From the NCBI RefSeq assembly GCF_001279525.1, contig NZ_LGDY01000124.1:1-64000 (forward strand): a stretch of 64,000 nt of DNA, in the 5' to 3' direction. The notes beneath the pieces were generated by a model that worked only from the letters and a program-made list of their open reading frames with translations, had not been told where the DNA came from and searched no databases. Position numbers and translations under genes: made by a program. The first letter of the stretch is position 1. The number at the start of each line of letters is the position of its first letter. Positions 33,898 through 42,446 of the stretch are shown here, one piece after another. Origin of the DNA: Nocardia sp. NRRL S-836 (GTDB taxonomy: Bacteria; Actinomycetota; Actinomycetes; Mycobacteriales; Pseudonocardiaceae).

Positions 33898-35133
33898 ATG
33901 GTCGAGCACCGCTGGCAGGGCTACAGCCACGAAGAGCTCTACGAACGCATCCACGCGGGTCCCGGCGCCGCCGCCTCGCACGCCTCGATCGAGCGCTGGG
34001 CCGGCGTGTCGGCCGCGCTGAGCGAGATCAACGACGACCTGCACCGCGGCATCTCCAAGTCCGGCGCGCACTGGCAGGGCAAGGCGGCCGAGCAGGCCGC
34101 CGCGGGCATGAACCCGCTCGCGGCCTGGGCCGACGGCGCCCGCGGCGGTGCCGACGTCATGCGCTACTCGGCCGAGCTGCAGGCCGACCACATCGCCAAG
34201 GCCCGCGCCGACATGCCCGCCCCCGTCAAGGTGACGGCGGAGCAGCCCGGCGCGCTGGTCGCCGGCATCACGCACCTCTTCGGCGGCCAGACCGACCACG
34301 AGAAGCAGGAGGCGGCCGCGGACTCGGCCGAGCGCCGCGCCCGTGAGGTCATGGCCACCTACGCCTCGTCCACCACGGCGAACACCTCGACGCTGGGCCA
34401 GTTCAGCCAGCCGCCGCAGCTGCACATCAACGCGTCCGGCGTGACGTCGAGCGGCGGTCCCGGCGTGCACACGACCGGCGGCTGGGTCGTCGGCCCGCAC
34501 GGCGGCACCGGCGCCGTTCCGCGCACCGGTAGCGGCACGGGCTCGCGTGGTGGCTCCGTCGCGCCTCCGCGTGGCGGCAGCGGCACCACCGGCCCCGGCA
34601 CCTCGACCTCGTCTCCCGGCAGCTCGACCCGCACCTCGGGAGTGTCGCCCGCGGCCACCGCGGGCAAGGGCCCCGGCTCGACGTCGCTGTCGTCCGCGGG
34701 CACCTCCGGCGTTCCCACCGGCACCGGCACGTCGGGTGTCGTGCCCGGTCAGCGGTCCGGCAGCCGGTCGTCGTCGTCTTCGTCCTCCTCCGCCGCCGAG
34801 AAGCGGGAGATGGAGGAGGGTGCGACCGCGGCCTCCGGTGCGGCGGTCGCCCCGGTGCCCGGTCACACGGCGTCGGTCAGTGGCGCGGGCGGTGCCGGCG
34901 GCTCGTCGATGGGGTCGCTGGGCACCATCGGCGCGCAGAACAACGACCGCGTGCACCAGCGCTCCGTGCCGTTGCCGCAGTCGTACGACCCGTTCGGCGG
35001 CATGGGCCCGCGCAAGGGCGAGGACGAGGAGGACCTCGAGCACAAGGCGGCCGACTACCTCCGCGAGCGCGACGACATCTACGGGGTCGGCAGCTACACG
35101 TTGCCGGTGATCGGGGAGAGCACGACCGACTGA
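33898..35133 (+). CDS. PPE-domain type VII secretion substrate
   Basis: 411 residues. The first about 170 residues are helical with W-Q-G-Y-S-H-E-E-L-Y, W-A-G-V-S-A-A-L and W-Q-G-K-A-A-E-Q-A, the pattern of PPE-like proteins in non-mycobacterial actinomycetes. The rest is Ser/Thr/Gly-rich and disordered, with an acidic C-terminus (E-D-E-E-D-L-E-H-K). ATG at 33898 is chosen (GGGGAAGAG 11 bases upstream); GTG at 33886 is an alternative. Stop overlaps the EspG start as TGATG. Likely exported as a heterodimer with the preceding protein. Confidence 0.8.
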   Translation: MVEHRWQGYSHEELYERIHAGPGAAASHASIERWAGVSAALSEINDDLHRGISKSGAHWQGKAAEQAAAGMNPLAAWADGARGGADVMRYSAELQADHIAKARADMPAPVKVTAEQPGALVAGITHLFGGQTDHEKQEAAADSAERRAREVMATYASSTTANTSTLGQFSQPPQLHINASGVTSSGGPGVHTTGGWVVGPHGGTGAVPRTGSGTGSRGGSVAPPRGGSGTTGPGTSTSSPGSSTRTSGVSPAATAGKGPGSTSLSSAGTSGVPTGTGTSGVVPGQRSGSRSSSSSSSSAAEKREMEEGATAASGAAVAPVPGHTASVSGAGGAGGSSMGSLGTIGAQNNDRVHQRSVPLPQSYDPFGGMGPRKGEDEEDLEHKAADYLRERDDIYGVGSYTLPVIGESTTD

Positions 35134-35948
35134 TGACTGTGCTGGGCCTGGACTTCGGGGCGAGCGACACGCGCGACCCGGTGATCGTCTCCGCGCTGGA
35201 GTTCGACGTCCTCTGGGAGCACCTCGGCCTGGAGACGATGCCGCTGGTGCTCAAGGTGCCCTCGCCGGGCAAGACCCGCGAGGAACGCCGCGAGCTGGAG
35301 GACCGGGTGTGGCGCCAGCTCGGCGCCCGCGGCCTGGGTGGCCCGCGTTCGCTGGACCCGACCCTCGAAGACCTGCTGCACGTGCTCAACCGCCCGCAGC
35401 AGGAGATCGACGGCCGCCTGTGGCTGCACGAACGCAGCGTGCGCGTGCTCGCCGCCGGCAAGGGCCAGGCCGGGGTGCTGGCCGTTCTCGACGGCGGCCA
35501 GGTCGTCCTGCGCCCCGCGGAGGCCGACGGGCTGCCCCGCGAGGCCCTGACCGTGCTGCCCACGGCCCCGGCCGGTGAGGGTCATTCGATCACCCTGCCG
35601 TCCGCCGACCTGGACGCAGCGGCCTCCTCAGCAGCCTCTCCCGAAGACCTGGAGCAGGAGCTGCGGTCGCGCGGCATGCGTCCGGACGACGCCCACACGC
35701 TCGCCGACATGGTCCGCGACGCGTCGCACCGCGGCCAGTTCGGTGCCGCGGCCCGCGACAAGTGGGGCAAGCGCCTGCGACCGGACCGCGTGATCTCGTT
35801 CTACGACACGCCGAAGGGCCGCTACCTGCAGATGCGCCGCGCCACGCCCGGCCGGCCGCCGTGGTCGACCATCACCCCGGTCGACTACCGCCGCCTGCAC
35901 CACCACCTCGCCGAACTGCTCGACGAGGCCGCCGGCCAGCCACGCTGA
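35133..35948 (+). CDS. espG: EspG-family ESX secretion chaperone
   Basis: 271 residues. The EspG fold pattern is recognisable: N-terminal A-L-E-F-D-V-L-W-E-H-L-G-L-E and C-terminal P-D-R-V-I-S-F-Y-D-T-P-K-G-R-Y-L-Q-M-R. EspG proteins bind the tip of PPE proteins in the cytosol and keep them soluble until export. Gene order WXG-PPE-EspG supports both neighbours. No EccC, EccD or other secretion machinery lies in the window, so the apparatus must be encoded elsewhere. Confidence 0.88.
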   Translation: MTVLGLDFGASDTRDPVIVSALEFDVLWEHLGLETMPLVLKVPSPGKTREERRELEDRVWRQLGARGLGGPRSLDPTLEDLLHVLNRPQQEIDGRLWLHERSVRVLAAGKGQAGVLAVLDGGQVVLRPAEADGLPREALTVLPTAPAGEGHSITLPSADLDAAASSAASPEDLEQELRSRGMRPDDAHTLADMVRDASHRGQFGAAARDKWGKRLRPDRVISFYDTPKGRYLQMRRATPGRPPWSTITPVDYRRLHHHLAELLDEAAGQPR

Positions 35949-35950
35949 AG

Positions 35951-36000
35951 GTCACGCGGGGTCCCCGCGTTCCCTCCAGGGTCACGTGGGGTCCCCGCGC
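35951..36000. repeat. Two CACGCGGGGTCCCCGCG palindromes
   Basis: ACGCGGGGTCCCCGCGT (35954-35970) and ACGTGGGGTCCCCGCGC (35984-36000) are near-perfect compact palindromes, variants of the CACGCGGGG family at 7700-8202 and 30884. They fill the space between the convergent espG and cyclotransferase genes and may act as terminator. Confidence 0.65.
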
Positions 36001-36025
36001 GCGGTCAGCGGTCAGCGGCGAGGGG

Positions 36026-36475
36026 TCAGGGGCCGATGCCTTGGCAGGGGCGGGTGCGCAGGTCGTTCACGTAGTCGTCGGGCGCACCGGCCGCCTCGGC
36101 CGCGTCCGCCACCACGCCGATGTACCGGGCGGACGGCAGCCCGCCCTCGTAGGCGTCGAGCACGTACAACCACGCCACGACCGAGCCTTCGAGGGTCTGC
36201 ACCCGCAGCCTGATCTTCTTGTACAGCCCGAGCGCCCCCTCCCACCGGTCCAGGCGCGACTCGTCGCGCGGTGAGACGTCGTAGAGCACGCAGAACGTCT
36301 GCTGGTCGGGCTCCTCGACGATGGTGGCGAGCGCACCCTCCCAGCCGAGGTCCTCGCCGCCGAAGGTCAGACGCCAACCCACGAGCCAGCCGGTCCCCGC
36401 GAGCGGGGAGTACGGGGCTCGCTCCATCATCTGGTTCGGATCCATGTTCGACCCGTACGCGGCATAGAGCGGCAC
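36026..36475 (-). CDS. Gamma-glutamylcyclotransferase-like (AIG2) protein
   Basis: 149 residues with the fold's Y-G-S-N signature at the N-terminus (L-Y-A-A-Y-G-S-N-M) and strand pattern of the GGCT/AIG2 superfamily. Members cleave gamma-glutamyl peptides or amines, or act on mycothiol-related compounds; the substrate is not evident. GTG at 36475 is chosen because it puts Y-G-S-N near residue 7; the frame open to 36604 overlaps the divergent lpdA gene. No good ribosome site, so the message may be leaderless. Confidence 0.82.
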   Translation of the reverse strand: MPLYAAYGSNMDPNQMMERAPYSPLAGTGWLVGWRLTFGGEDLGWEGALATIVEEPDQQTFCVLYDVSPRDESRLDRWEGALGLYKKIRLRVQTLEGSVVAWLYVLDAYEGGLPSARYIGVVADAAEAAGAPDDYVNDLRTRPCQGIGP

Positions 36476-36584
36476 GTCCGACAGAGTAGCGACTCGACGA
36501 TCAGCTTTCGGTCCTGACGACACGGTGGTTTCGGACAACGCGTACGGTTGTGCCGGCCAGCAAGCGCGCAGAAGGGAACTGATC

Positions 36585-37988
36585 GTGACCCGCATCGTCA
36601 TCATGGGCGGCGGACCCGCAGGTTACGAGGCAGCCCTGGTCGCTGCGCAGCACAGCGCCGACGTGACGCTGGTGGAGAACGACGGCGCCGGTGGCGCGTG
36701 CGTGCTGTACGACTGCGTCCCCTCCAAGACCTTCATCGCCTCCGCGGGTGCGCGCAGCGCCTTCCGCAACGCCGGTGAGCTGGGCATTCAGACCAACAAC
36801 GACCAGGCGGCGGTCGACCTGCCGGTCGTGCACGGCCGGGTGAAGGGCCTCGCGCTCGCCCAGTCGGCCGACGTCCGGGCGCGGTTGCAGCGCGAGGGCG
36901 TGCGGCTGGTCAACGGCCGGGCGCGGTTCGCGGACGACTCGCGGGGCCTGGCCCAGCACCGGGTGATCGCGACGACCGCGGACGGCTCGGAAGAGGTCCT
37001 GGCCGCCGATGTGGTGCTCATCGCAACCGGCGCCACCCCGCGCGTGCTGCAGGGCGCCGAGCCCGACGGCAAGCGCGTCCTGACCTGGCGGCAGATCTAC
37101 GACCTGCCCGAGCTGCCCGAACACCTCGCCGTGATCGGCTCCGGCGTGACCGGTGTCGAGTTCGCCAGCGCCTACACCGAGATGGGCGTGAAGGTGACGA
37201 TGGTCTCCAGCCGGGACCGGGTGCTCCCCCACGAGGACGCCGACGCGGCCGCCGTGCTGGAGGACGTGTTCGCCGAGCGCGGCACGGCCGTGGTCAAGCA
37301 CGCCCGCGCGGACCGGGTCGAGAACGTCGGCGACGGCGTCCTGATCCACCTGGAAGACGGTCGCACGATCGAGGCGTCGCACGCCCTGATGACCGTCGGT
37401 TCGGTCCCGAACACCGAGAACATCGGGCTCGACAAGATCGGTATCGAGCTCGGGCGTGGCGGCTACATCCCGGTCGACCGGGTCAGCCGCACGAACGTCA
37501 GCGGCGTCTACGCGGCCGGCGACTGCACCGGCGTGCTGCTGCTCGCCTCGGTCGCCGCCATGCAGGGCCGCATCGCGATGTGGCACGCGCTGGGCGAGGG
37601 CGTCAGCCCGATCAAGCTCAAGACCGTGGCCGCGAACGTCTTCACGAACCCCGAGATCGCCAGCGTCGGCATCAGCCAGCAGGCGATCGACTCGGGCGAG
37701 GTCCCGGCCCGCACGATCATGCTGCCGCTCGCCACGAACCCCCGCGCCAAGATGGAGGGTCTGCGCCGCGGCTTCGTGAAGCTGTTCTGCCGCCCGGCCA
37801 CCGGCGTGGTCATCGGCGGTGTCGTGGTGGCGCCGAACGCGAGCGAGCTGATCCTGCCGATCGCGCTGGCGGTGCAGAACCAGCTGACCGTCGAGCACCT
37901 CGCGACGACGTTCTCGGTCTACCCGTCGCTCTCGGGCTCCATCACCGAGGCGGGCCGCCAGCTCATGCGGCACGACGATCTCGACTAG
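36585..37988 (+). CDS. lpdA: Flavoprotein NAD(P)H-quinone dehydrogenase (LpdA type)
   Basis: 467 residues, pyridine nucleotide-disulphide oxidoreductase fold. FAD motif G-G-G-P-A-G-Y-E-A-A, Cys pair in G-G-A-C-V-L-Y-D-C-V-P-S-K, NAD(P) motif G-S-G-V-T-G-V-E and second FAD motif A-A-G-D-C-T-G. The C-terminal H-P-T-x-x-E of true lipoamide dehydrogenases is replaced by V-Y-P-S-L-S-G-S-I-T-E, as in M. tuberculosis LpdA (Rv3303c), an NAD(P)H-quinone reductase. GTG at 36585 with GAAGGGA upstream. glpD lies close by, as in mycobacteria. Confidence 0.92.
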   Translation: MTRIVIMGGGPAGYEAALVAAQHSADVTLVENDGAGGACVLYDCVPSKTFIASAGARSAFRNAGELGIQTNNDQAAVDLPVVHGRVKGLALAQSADVRARLQREGVRLVNGRARFADDSRGLAQHRVIATTADGSEEVLAADVVLIATGATPRVLQGAEPDGKRVLTWRQIYDLPELPEHLAVIGSGVTGVEFASAYTEMGVKVTMVSSRDRVLPHEDADAAAVLEDVFAERGTAVVKHARADRVENVGDGVLIHLEDGRTIEASHALMTVGSVPNTENIGLDKIGIELGRGGYIPVDRVSRTNVSGVYAAGDCTGVLLLASVAAMQGRIAMWHALGEGVSPIKLKTVAANVFTNPEIASVGISQQAIDSGEVPARTIMLPLATNPRAKMEGLRRGFVKLFCRPATGVVIGGVVVAPNASELILPIALAVQNQLTVEHLATTFSVYPSLSGSITEAGRQLMRHDDLD

Positions 37989-38007
37989 GTAACGCACGGC
38001 AACCCTG

Positions 38008-38031
38008 CCCCGGACACCCGCGTGTCCGGGG
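38008..38031 (+). terminator. Strong hairpin between lpdA and sortase gene 1
   Basis: CCCCGGACAC (38008-38017) and GTGTCCGGGG (38022-38031), a perfect 10-bp stem with 4-base loop CCGC, 20 bases after the lpdA stop. It ends one base before the sortase ATG (38033), so the GGGG that could serve as ribosome site is buried in the stem. Confidence 0.85.
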
Positions 38032-38032
38032 C

Positions 38033-38608
38033 ATGCGTTCGTCCTGGGGACTTCTCGTCGCGCTGGTGTTGCTGACCGGCTGCGGTCAGGCACCCGACGT
38101 CGTGCCGCCCACCGCACCACCACCGGCGACGGCAACGTCCGAAGTGGACAGGGCGATGCCGCCGTCGGAACCGACCGAGGTGCGCATCCCGAAGATCGGC
38201 GTGCGGTCGTCGCTCGTCCCGCTGGGACTCAACCCCGACGAGACGGTCGAGGTGCCACCGGTCGAGCAGCCGATGCAGGCCGGGTGGTATGAGCTGGCCC
38301 GCACTCCCGGTGAGGCCGGCCCCGCCGTGCTGCTGGGCCACGTCGACGGCAACCGGCAGCCGGGCGTCTTCTTCCGGCTGCGCGAGCTCGCCGCGGGCGA
38401 CGAGGTCGAAGTGTCCAGAAAGGACGGCACCACGGCCCGGTTCCGCGTGCGCGGCACCGAGCAGATCGCCAAGCACAGCTTCCCGACGGAGGCCGTCTAC
38501 GGCGACACCACGGGACCCGAGCTGCGGCTGATCACCTGCGGGGGCAGCTTCGACCAGGCCGCCCGCAGCTACCGGGACAACATCATCGTCTACGCGACGC
38601 TGATCTGA
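38033..38608 (+). CDS. Class F sortase, lipoprotein form, active-site complete
   Basis: 191 residues. Signal peptide with lipobox L-T-G-C (Cys17), Pro/Thr-rich spacer, then the sortase beta barrel. The catalytic triad is visible: His103 (L-L-G-H-V-D-G), Cys169 (L-I-T-C-G-G) and Arg181 (S-Y-R-D-N-I-I-V). Class F sortases cleave LPxTG-like signals and attach proteins to cell wall. It is followed by a secreted protein and a second, altered sortase. Start ATG 38033; hairpin immediately upstream may limit translation. Confidence 0.9.
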   Translation: MRSSWGLLVALVLLTGCGQAPDVVPPTAPPPATATSEVDRAMPPSEPTEVRIPKIGVRSSLVPLGLNPDETVEVPPVEQPMQAGWYELARTPGEAGPAVLLGHVDGNRQPGVFFRLRELAAGDEVEVSRKDGTTARFRVRGTEQIAKHSFPTEAVYGDTTGPELRLITCGGSFDQAARSYRDNIIVYATLI

Positions 38609-38637
38609 GACACAACAACACAGCTGGGGGAAAGAAG

Positions 38638-39327
38638 ATGAAGCGAACCACGTCCGTCGTCGCGGTGTCGGCGCTGGCAGCGCTGGTCCTGACCGGTCAG
38701 AGCGCGAGCGCGCAGGAGGACGTCACGCCCGCGTTCCGGATCTCACCGGACATCCTGGTGGTGGACCAGCACTTCGAGGTGCGGATCGAGCAGGGCACCT
38801 GTCCCGGCGGCACCGAGCACGTCACCTCCCCCGGCTTCGCCGCACCGCTGCCGGCGGGTGAGCTCCACGGCACCGCGGTCAGCGTGCCGGGCAAGTACAC
38901 CGCGACGCTCAAGTGCAAGGGCAGCAGCAAGACCGGTACCGCCCAGTTCGGCGTGTTCGAGCTCGGTGACACCTTCTTCTTCCTCCCGGACGAGGTCGAG
39001 GCCGGCGGAGACATCAGCGTGATCAAGACCAAGCAGTCGTTCTGCGGCGAGGTCGCGACCTCACCCGGCTTCACCGCGCCCATCGAGCTCAAGTACGAGA
39101 CGCCGAACACGCGGAGCGGCAACGGCAAGGTCGTCGACCGCGCAGGCACGTACGAGGCCGAGATGATCTGCGGGGGCCGGCCGATCCGCCACCAGTTCGT
39201 GGTCAAGGCGAAGGCGCCGGCGCCCACGTCCACCCCGGCGGCGCCCACGTCGACGACGCAGAAGCCGAAAGGTCCCGTCGTGAAGCCCAAGGGCGCCCCG
39301 CAGACCGGCGGTGGCGGCACGGCGTGA
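38638..39327 (+). CDS. Secreted protein with C-terminal LPxTG-like motif
   Basis: 229 residues. Clear signal peptide (cleavage near A-S-A-Q, residue 25), then two Ig-like repeats of about 75 residues (each with F-x-I-S-P-D or F-F-L-P-D, a T-S-P-G-F-x-A-P segment and a Cys pair), then a Pro/Thr/Lys-rich linker and the ending G-A-P-Q-T-G-G-G-G-T-A. A-P-Q-T-G resembles a sorting motif, but the usual hydrophobic stretch and basic tail are missing. ATG at 38638 follows GGGGGAAAG. Flanked by two sortase genes and likely their substrate or partner. Confidence 0.8.
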   Translation: MKRTTSVVAVSALAALVLTGQSASAQEDVTPAFRISPDILVVDQHFEVRIEQGTCPGGTEHVTSPGFAAPLPAGELHGTAVSVPGKYTATLKCKGSSKTGTAQFGVFELGDTFFFLPDEVEAGGDISVIKTKQSFCGEVATSPGFTAPIELKYETPNTRSGNGKVVDRAGTYEAEMICGGRPIRHQFVVKAKAPAPTSTPAAPTSTTQKPKGPVVKPKGAPQTGGGGTA

Positions 39328-39353
39328 CACACGACACCCACATGGATCGCGTC

Positions 39354-39390
39354 CATCCGGTGAACTACCGAGCAACCAAGCCACCGGATG
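39354..39390 (+). promoter_or_regulatory. Inverted repeat covering the start codon of sortase gene 2
   Basis: CATCCGGTG (39354-39362) and CACCGGATG (39382-39390) form a perfect 9-bp stem with a 19-base loop. The last three bases are the predicted ATG (39388-39390), so folding would hide the start codon, or the dyad is an operator or terminator at the end of the preceding gene. Confidence 0.6.
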
Positions 39391-39945
39391 CGCGTCATTG
39401 AGTTCGTGGGGACTCGTGTCTTGATCGCGGTGCTGAGCGTGGCCCTGGCCACCGCCGCCTGCTCGGCAGGGCCGGCACCGAAGCCGACGGCGGCGACGGG
39501 CGACAGCGCGCCGCCGCCGGTGGTGTCGCCGCTGGGCAACTCGGATCCGATGGAGCTGAGGGTGCACCGGATCGGCGTGCGGTCCTCGTTGATCCAGCTG
39601 ACCCTCAGCGCGGACGGCGCCGTGCAGATGCCGCCGGCCAACGAGGGCATGCAGGCCGGCTGGCACCAGACGCACCCGAAGCAGTGGATCATCGTCGGGC
39701 GGATCGAGAGCAACAGGGCCCGCGGGGTGTTCTACCGGCTGAACGACCTGTCCGAGGGCGACGTCGTCGAAGTGTCCAAGAAGGACGGTTCGGTGGCGCG
39801 GTTCTCGGTCACGCGCACCGAACGCGTCATCCGCGACGACTACTTCGCCGAAGCGGTGGCGAAGGACGCGGACGAGCAGGGGCTGCGGCTGATCACGTGC
39901 GGCACCCGCGACAACGTGATCGTGCACGCATCCCCTGCCCAGTGA
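39388..39945 (+). CDS. Class F sortase homologue lacking the catalytic histidine
   Basis: 185 residues, paralogous to the sortase at 38033: both have R-I-G-V-R-S-S-L, M-Q-A-G-W, G-V-F-x-R-L, E-V-S-x-K-D-G and L-I-T-C-G. The Cys (171) and Arg (174) are kept, but the His position is Arg105 (I-I-V-G-R-I-E-S versus L-L-G-H-V-D-G), and the loop between Cys and Arg is shortened. Transpeptidation should fail without His, so it may be a decoy, regulator or substrate-binding partner. N-terminal signal with possible lipobox T-A-A-C (Cys25). Convergent with glpK, 3 bp apart. Confidence 0.85.
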   Translation: MRVIEFVGTRVLIAVLSVALATAACSAGPAPKPTAATGDSAPPPVVSPLGNSDPMELRVHRIGVRSSLIQLTLSADGAVQMPPANEGMQAGWHQTHPKQWIIVGRIESNRARGVFYRLNDLSEGDVVEVSKKDGSVARFSVTRTERVIRDDYFAEAVAKDADEQGLRLITCGTRDNVIVHASPAQ

Positions 39946-39948
39946 CCC

Positions 39949-41457
39949 TTAATCCTCGACCCAGTCGAAGGTCTTCGTGACAGCCTTCTTCCAGTTCGCG
40001 TACTCGGACGTGCGGCGGGAGTCGTCCATCTGCGGCTCCCACTGCTTGTCCATCGCCCAGTTCTCGCGGATGTCGTCCTCGGTCTCCCAGAACCCGACGG
40101 CGAGCCCGGCCGCGTAGGCGGCGCCGAGCGCGGTCGTCTCGGCGACGACCGGCCGGATGACCGGCACGCCCAGGATGTCCGCCTGGAACTGCATCAGCAG
40201 CTCGTTGACGACCATGCCGCCGTCGACCTTCAACGCCGTCAGGTCCACACCGGAGTCGGCGTTCATCGCGTCGAGCACCTCGCGGGTCTGGAACGCGGTC
40301 GCCTCCAGCACCGCCCGCGCGAGGTGGCCCTTGTTGACGAACCGCGTGAGGCCCACGATCGCGCCACGGGCGTCGGAGCGCCAGTACGGCGCGAACAGGC
40401 CGGAGAACGCGGGCACGAAGTACGCCCCACCGTTGTCCTCCACCGACCGCGCGAACTGCTCGATCTCGGCCGCGGAGCCGATCATGCCGAGGTTGTCGCG
40501 CAGCCACTGCACGAGCGAGCCGGTGACGGCGATCGAGCCTTCCAGCGCGTACACGGGTGCCGCTTCGCCGATCTTGTAGCAGATCGTGGTGAGCAGGCCG
40601 TTCTCGCTCATCACCTTCTCGGTGCCGGTGTTGAGCAGCATGAAGTTGCCGGTGCCGTAGGTGTTCTTGGCCTCGCCCGGCGACAGGCAGGCCTGGCCGA
40701 ACGTGGCCGCCTGCTGGTCGCCGAGGATGCCCGCGATCGGCACCCCGGCCAGCGCGCCGCGTTCGCGCACCTGGCCGTAGACCTCCGACGACGACCGGAT
40801 CTCCGGCAGCATCGACATCGGGATGCCCATGTCGGACGCGATCGAGGAGTCCCACTGCAGCGTGTCGAGGTCCATCAGCATGGTGCGCGAGGCGTTCGTC
40901 GGGTCGGTGACGTGCACGCCGCCGTTCGTCCCGCCGGTCATGTTCCACAGCACCCAGGTGTCCATGTTGCCGAACAGCAGGTCGCCCGCCTCGGCCTTCT
41001 CGCGGGCGCCGTCGACGTTGTCGAGGATCCAGCGGACCTTGGGGCCGGAGAAGTAGGTGGCCAGCGGCAGGCCGACCTTGGCCCGGTAGCGCTCCTGCCC
41101 GCCGCCGAGGTTGCCCAGCTCGGTGACGATCTTGTCGGTGCGGGTGTCCTGCCAGACGATGGCGTTGTAGACGGGTTCGCCGGTGGTGCGGTCCCACACC
41201 ACGGCCGTCTCGCGCTGGTTGGTGATGCCGACGGCGGCGATGTCGGCCGTGGTCAGATCGGCCTTCGCGAGCGCGCCCGCGGCGACCTGGCGGGTGTTCT
41301 GCCAGACCTCCTTCGGGTCGTGCTCGACCCACCCGGCCCTGGGGAAGATCTGCTCGTGCTCCTTCTGGTCGACCGACACCACCCGACCGGAGTGGTCGAA
41401 GATCATGCACCGGGTCGACGTGGTGCCCTGGTCGATCGCGGCCACGTACTGGGTCAT
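39949..41457 (-). CDS. glpK: Glycerol kinase
   Basis: 502 residues, FGGY family. N-terminal I-D-Q-G-T-T-S-T-R phosphate loop, [16 protein letters not shown] and the C-terminal [11 protein letters not shown] adenosine motif are present. Phosphorylates glycerol to sn-glycerol 3-phosphate. ATG at 41457, 14 bp after the glpF stop, so glpF-glpK form one operon, divergent from glpD. Contains no His phosphorylation site region that I could assign with confidence. Confidence 0.96.
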   Translation of the reverse strand: MTQYVAAIDQGTTSTRCMIFDHSGRVVSVDQKEHEQIFPRAGWVEHDPKEVWQNTRQVAAGALAKADLTTADIAAVGITNQRETAVVWDRTTGEPVYNAIVWQDTRTDKIVTELGNLGGGQERYRAKVGLPLATYFSGPKVRWILDNVDGAREKAEAGDLLFGNMDTWVLWNMTGGTNGGVHVTDPTNASRTMLMDLDTLQWDSSIASDMGIPMSMLPEIRSSSEVYGQVRERGALAGVPIAGILGDQQAATFGQACLSPGEAKNTYGTGNFMLLNTGTEKVMSENGLLTTICYKIGEAAPVYALEGSIAVTGSLVQWLRDNLGMIGSAAEIEQFARSVEDNGGAYFVPAFSGLFAPYWRSDARGAIVGLTRFVNKGHLARAVLEATAFQTREVLDAMNADSGVDLTALKVDGGMVVNELLMQFQADILGVPVIRPVVAETTALGAAYAAGLAVGFWETEDDIRENWAMDKQWEPQMDDSRRTSEYANWKKAVTKTFDWVED

Positions 41458-41471
41458 GCGCGTGAGTCCTT

Positions 41472-42215
41472 TCAGACCGGGAGAACCAGGTAGAGCAGCG
41501 CCGCGAGCGCGCCGCCGACCAGCGGGCCGACGACGGGCACCCAGGAGTAGCCCCAGTTGGCGTTGCCCTTGTTGCGGATGGGCATCAGGAAGGCGTAGGC
41601 GATGCGCGGGCCGAGGTCACGCGCCGGGTTGATGGCGTACCCGGTGGGGCCGCCGAGCGACGTGCCGATGACCAGGACCACGAACGCCACGCCCGCGTAG
41701 CCGAGCGCCGAGTTGCCGAACTGCGGCAGTCCGCCCTCGGCGGCCTTCGCGGGCGGGGACAGCAGGACCCAGGCGACGAGCACGAACGTGCCGATGATCT
41801 CGGACACGAGGTTCCACGGCGCGTTCGGCACGGTCGGGCCGGTGGAGAAGATGCCCAGGGTGTTCTGCGCTTCGTCGTGCGTGTCGAACTGCAGCTTGTA
41901 GGTCGCCCAGCACAGCATCGCGCCGATGATGGCACCCACCATCTGACCCAGGATGTAGAACGGGACGTCACCCCACGGAGTCTTGTCCGCGATGGCGAGC
42001 CCGAGCGTGACGGCGGGGTTGAGGTGCGCACCGGTCGGGTTCGCGATGCTCGCGCCGGTGAAGACGGCGAACGCCCAGCCGATGTTGACGAACAGGAAAC
42101 CGGTGCTGTTGCCGAGCGTGTCTTTCAGCACCTGGTTCGCGACGACACCGGTACCCAGGAGGATGAGGACCGCAGTCCCCACCAGCTCCCACACGAAGAT
42201 CGAGCCTGCGCTCAT
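41472..42215 (-). CDS. glpF: Glycerol facilitator (MIP/aquaglyceroporin)
   Basis: 247 residues, six membrane helices and two NPA half-helices: H-L-N-P-A-V-T and A-I-N-P-A-R-D. The Asp after the second N-P-A-R and the Gly-rich vestibule mark the glycerol-conducting subgroup. ATG at 42215 with GGGAGGT upstream; the longer frame to 43175 is antisense to glpD. First gene of the glpFK operon. Confidence 0.94.
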   Translation of the reverse strand: MSAGSIFVWELVGTAVLILLGTGVVANQVLKDTLGNSTGFLFVNIGWAFAVFTGASIANPTGAHLNPAVTLGLAIADKTPWGDVPFYILGQMVGAIIGAMLCWATYKLQFDTHDEAQNTLGIFSTGPTVPNAPWNLVSEIIGTFVLVAWVLLSPPAKAAEGGLPQFGNSALGYAGVAFVVLVIGTSLGGPTGYAINPARDLGPRIAYAFLMPIRNKGNANWGYSWVPVVGPLVGGALAALLYLVLPV

Positions 42216-42446
42216 CGTCGACCTCCCTCGTCTGCGGCCGGGAGGGAGCGCAAACCCGGAGGTCAGGCCGCGCTGCCCGCCCACAACGTGCTCGGACGCT
42301 ATTACCGGCCTGATCAGTTTGTCCATGCCAACCGAGTGGGATCGGGCCGTTTTCAGGCCGTCGGGTCGTGCTGCTCGTGCCCGTGGGCGGACCGCGGTGA
42401 CTGCAGGTAACGTGATCCGCGAGTCGGCACATGGGAGGCATCCGTC

